Below, piece by piece: positions 33,029 to 35,040 of a stretch of 35,040 nucleotides of DNA. Numbering within the stretch: position 1 is the first letter of the stretch; each line of letters starts with the position of its first letter. The DNA is taken from contig NZ_SMJZ01000079.1 of assembly GCF_004348345.1 (NCBI RefSeq), forward strand, positions 1-35,040, given 5' to 3'. Origin of the DNA: Nonomuraea longispora (GTDB lineage: Bacteria > Actinomycetota > Actinomycetes > Streptosporangiales > Streptosporangiaceae). Both the position numbers and the translations under genes were made by a program. Under the pieces are notes generated by a model. The model was not told the origin of the DNA. It saw only the letters and a list, made by a program, of their open reading frames with translations, and searched no databases.

Positions 33029-33850
33029 CTACTCCCAGATGGCGGCGTACTTGCCGTTCTCGGCGCTCACCTGCACGGGGTGCAGGCCGCGGCTCTTGAA
33101 GGTGTCGAACCGCTGCTGGTAGCCGGACGCGGACATGTCGACGTAGTGGGCCCAGGACTTGCGCCCGTCCTTGCGCCACACGGCCGTGTACGTGCCGTCG
33201 GGCGCCACCGCCACCTTGACCGGCCGGTAACCCTTCGCCTTCTTCTCCTCGGCCGCCGCCTTGTGCCGCTGGGGCGACAGGCCGTACGTGTAGTACCAGG
33301 CGCCGCCGGAGTTGGTGGTCCAGACGCCCACGTAGCGGATGTCGCCGGGGCTGCCGTAGGCGTCGACGGAGGAGAGCGCGAGCCCCTGGGCGGTGGCCTT
33401 CTTGTTGTAGGCGGCGAACTGTGCGGGCGTGAGGCCGTGCTTGGTGTAGAACGCGCCGCGGCGCTTCTCCCAGATGGCCGTGAACACGGCGGAGGAGCCC
33501 GAGCCCGTGGCGGAGACGGAGATCGGCTGCGCGCCCTGCTTCATGGCGCCGTCGAACTTGGCCTGGAAGTCGGCGGGGGACATGCCCTGCCAGATGCCCC
33601 ACTCCGGCCCAGAGCCCTTGACCCACACGGCCGCGTAGCGCTCGCCGTCGGAGACGTTCACCGTGATCGGACGGTATCCGCGGCTCTTGAGGGTCTTCAC
33701 ATGAGCAACGCTCTTGGCGGGGCTCGCATTGTGGTAGGCGTACCACGCCGGCCCGGTCTGGGCGGTGGCCGCGGGAGCCACCGCCACGGCCGGTGCGGCG
33801 AGTCCGGCTACCACGGACGCGACGACAGCGATCTTCCTCTTGGTCCGCAT
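33029..33850 (-). CDS. Secreted tandem-repeat protein (BTRD1 / polyglycine-hydrolase-like repeats)
   Basis: 273 residues. A signal peptide (1-31, ending AATAQ) is followed by about five repeats of roughly 47 residues. Each has a Gly-Tyr/Leu-x-Pro strand, a Tyr-x-Ala/Gly-x-Trp core (YAAVWVKG, FTAIWEKR, YVGVWTTN, YTAVWRKD, YAAIWE) and a helix with M/L-S/T-x-x-x-(Y/F)(Q/A). This matches bacterial tandem repeat domain 1 and the repeat part of fungal polyglycine hydrolases. No protease domain accompanies the repeats, so it may be a binding or structural protein. GGAGGGG lies just before the ATG, and an A/T-rich patch at 33866-33888, unusual for this genome, probably holds its promoter. Confidence 0.82.
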   Translation of the reverse strand: MRTKRKIAVVASVVAGLAAPAVAVAPAATAQTGPAWYAYHNASPAKSVAHVKTLKSRGYRPITVNVSDGERYAAVWVKGSGPEWGIWQGMSPADFQAKFDGAMKQGAQPISVSATGSGSSAVFTAIWEKRRGAFYTKHGLTPAQFAAYNKKATAQGLALSSVDAYGSPGDIRYVGVWTTNSGGAWYYTYGLSPQRHKAAAEEKKAKGYRPVKVAVAPDGTYTAVWRKDGRKSWAHYVDMSASGYQQRFDTFKSRGLHPVQVSAENGKYAAIWE

Positions 33851-34083
33851 GACCCCTCCGATGAAGAAATATTTACTAGCTTTTTAAGGCGAGGTAAGAC
33901 CATAACAGGGGATACGTGTAGGCCGCTGGCGGGTACAGGAGGCCGTGGCAAGAGAGGACGCCCGGTCAAACACTGGTTCATCCTCGGTCAAGACAGGCTC
34001 AGCCGGCCTTCGTGAAGGGCGTCGGCACCTGTCCCGTCCAGCGGTAGAGCGGTCTCCCCGGCCCTGGACACGTAGTAGCGAGA
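33851..34083. other. Intergenic region with A/T-rich patch
   Basis: 233 bp. The first 40 bases are markedly A/T-rich (around AAATATTTACTAGC) and act as the likely promoter region of the secreted repeat protein on the minus strand. The remainder, up to the VOC relic, may contain the decayed 3' part of that relic in other frames; no gene is supported. Confidence 0.45.
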
Positions 34084-34455
34084 TCAGGCCGGACTCGCCG
34101 GTGAACCTCCACCGCGCAGGCCGGAGCCCGAGCAGGGCGACCTGCTCTCCCTGGCGCCCGGTGGCCTTGGGCACAAGGAGTCGGACTGGCCGACGATCTC
34201 GTCGCCCTTGTCGTCGAGCCGGGCCCGGCCGTCCACGTGGAAGGCCAGGTGGTTCAGGCCGGGCCGGCAGCGGTCGTGCCGGTCGGCGGTGAGCGCCGGC
34301 GACTGCTCCAGCACCACGTACGTACGCCCCGACCGCCAGCTACGGCCGTCGCTCCACTCCTGGTAGGGGGTGTCGCCGAGGGCCCGCAGCAGCCACCGCC
34401 ACCTCTCGGTGGCGCGTCGCAGGTCGGGCACCCACAGCTCGACGTGATGCAGCAT
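34084..34455 (-). pseudogene. Truncated VOC (glyoxalase-like) gene
   Basis: The first about 80 residues are a clear VOC-family half: MLHHVELWVPDLRRATERWRWLL, then YVVLEQSPAL and GLNHLAFHVDGRARLDD. After this the sequence turns into low-complexity Arg/Pro/Ser-rich text and stops at 123 residues. The expected second half, with the GPxHYAAYLEDPDGxEVE-type motif holding metal ligands, is absent in all three minus-strand frames downstream. The gene therefore seems decayed at its 3' end. Confidence 0.6.
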
Positions 34456-34467
34456 CCCCCTATTGGA

Positions 34468-35040
34468 TCAGCTCTTCGAGATGTAGTACATGTTTCCGCC
34501 CGACTGCAGGACCTTGGCGAGAGTGGAAGCGCTGATGGTGTGCGAGCCGCCGGTCGGCTTCCACGGGTCGTAGACGGTGATGGTGTTGGCCAGCTTGTCG
34601 TAGCCGTACGCGATGATCGCGTGACCGACCTTCTCGCCCTTGACCTTGCCCTTGTTCCAGGGCAGCTGCTCCATCCACACCGCGAGCACGGGCGCCTTGT
34701 GCAGCTCGCCCACCTGGGTGGAGACCCGGTCCATGAGTTTCAGGGCGTTGCCGTCGGCGTCGGTCGTGCTGGAGACCTTGTAGCCCTTCGACTTCAGGTA
34801 CGTGTTGATCACCGGGATGGCGTACTTGCCCTTGGTGCCGCCGGAGGCGGTGGTCTTCATCTTCTTCGCCAGGGTCGACTGGCTGACCTTGACGCCGAAG
34901 GTCGACAGGCTCATCGAGGACGAGGCGGGCACACAGTAGTAGTTGGTGGTCTGGTACTGGCCCTTGAGGCTGACCTTGTACTTCAGCGGGCTGAGCAGGC
35001 CCTTGGTGCTGGCGCTGGGAGACGGGGTGGACGTTGGGGC
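34468..35040 (-). CDS. C39-like papain-fold peptidase (5' end outside window)
   Basis: The frame is open to the window edge; 190 C-terminal residues are visible. A Ser/Thr/Pro-rich linker precedes LKGQYQTTNYYCVPASSSMSL, which carries the probable catalytic Cys of the peptidase_C39_2 family. VGHAIIAYGYD supplies the His and ITVYDPW the Asp. Such proteins are usually exported in actinobacteria and cleave peptides, though substrates are mostly unknown; the linker suggests a longer N-terminal part with a signal peptide beyond the window. The usual CGPA around the Cys is CVPA here. It lies 12 bp upstream of the VOC relic on the same strand. Confidence 0.82.
   Translation of the reverse strand, partial: APTSTPSPSASTKGLLSPLKYKVSLKGQYQTTNYYCVPASSSMSLSTFGVKVSQSTLAKKMKTTASGGTKGKYAIPVINTYLKSKGYKVSSTTDADGNALKLMDRVSTQVGELHKAPVLAVWMEQLPWNKGKVKGEKVGHAIIAYGYDKLANTITVYDPWKPTGGSHTISASTLAKVLQSGGNMYYISKS

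Noticed and set aside
33884..34174. 96-codon minus-strand frame after the VOC relic
   Set aside because: Arg-rich, no motif, overlaps the decayed VOC gene in another frame; more likely relic or non-coding DNA.
1..35040. CRISPR array, tRNA, rRNA, insertion sequence or phage genes
   Set aside because: No regularly spaced repeats, cloverleaf sequences, transposase DDE motifs or phage structural genes were seen; the only repeats are the duplication relics.
1..35040. Specialised-metabolite (NRPS/PKS) gene cluster
   Set aside because: No carrier protein, condensation, adenylation or ketosynthase motifs; the biosynthetic genes fit envelope polymer assembly.

Overview
The window is high-GC DNA (clearly above 65 % G+C) with short intergenic gaps, frequent GTG and TTG starts and many 4-bp stop/start overlaps. 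It encodes actinobacterial families: LytR-CpsA-Psr (LCP) ligases, NarL-type two-component systems, an ECF sigma factor, a BTRD1-like secreted repeat protein and an IspD/SDR fusion. The best reading is a chromosomal segment of an actinomycete, plausibly Streptosporangiaceae (Nonomuraea-like). No rRNA, tRNA, CRISPR array, transposase or integrase was seen.

The main theme is assembly of a cell-surface glycopolymer, probably teichoic-acid-like. Positions 1-7579 hold a zinc-ribbon membrane protein (cut by the window edge), a flippase-like membrane protein, a minus-strand block of a GT4, a DPM1-like GT2 and a GT-C enzyme, and a second GT-C enzyme. Positions 7766-11868 hold an LCP ligase, an acyltransferase-3 membrane enzyme and a GT4. 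Positions 18566-28531 hold the polymer-precursor core: a GT2, two CDP-alcohol phosphatidyltransferases, a glycerol-1-phosphate dehydrogenase, a cytidylyltransferase-like enzyme, a nucleotidyltransferase-like/CDP-alcohol phosphatidyltransferase fusion, a small membrane protein, an IspD-like/SDR fusion, a TagF/TarL-like polyol-phosphate polymerase and another GT2. A second LCP ligase follows at 28614-30053. I infer that the core makes CDP-activated polyol phosphates, polymerises or transfers them at the membrane, decorates them with sugars and acyl groups, and ligates the product to peptidoglycan through the LCP enzymes.

The stretch 11865-17849 is a regulatory and rearranged island. It contains an ECF sigma factor with a Bacillus-type membrane regulator, a secreted type-B carboxylesterase, a NarL-type two-component system and a divergent small membrane protein with a perfect 16-bp palindrome between them. 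It also holds relics showing that a segment equivalent to 11501-13310 was once duplicated in tandem. The left end of the second copy survives at 13311-13429 and its right end at 17625-17832; the interior has been replaced by the esterase/two-component block. The sigma gene itself appears to need a one-base frameshift at a run of six G to be read from its likely leaderless GTG.

The right end (30089-35040) is miscellaneous: a STAS anti-sigma antagonist, a GNAT acetyltransferase overlapping a luciferase-like flavin oxidoreductase, a DUF4097-type lipoprotein, a secreted tandem-repeat protein, a decayed VOC gene and the 3' part of a C39-like secreted peptidase.

The most interesting system is the G1P-dehydrogenase / cytidylyltransferase / dual CDP-alcohol phosphatidyltransferase set. 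Active-site motifs look reciprocally degenerate between the two enzyme pairs, and the SDR half of the IspD fusion has lost its Tyr-Lys pair.
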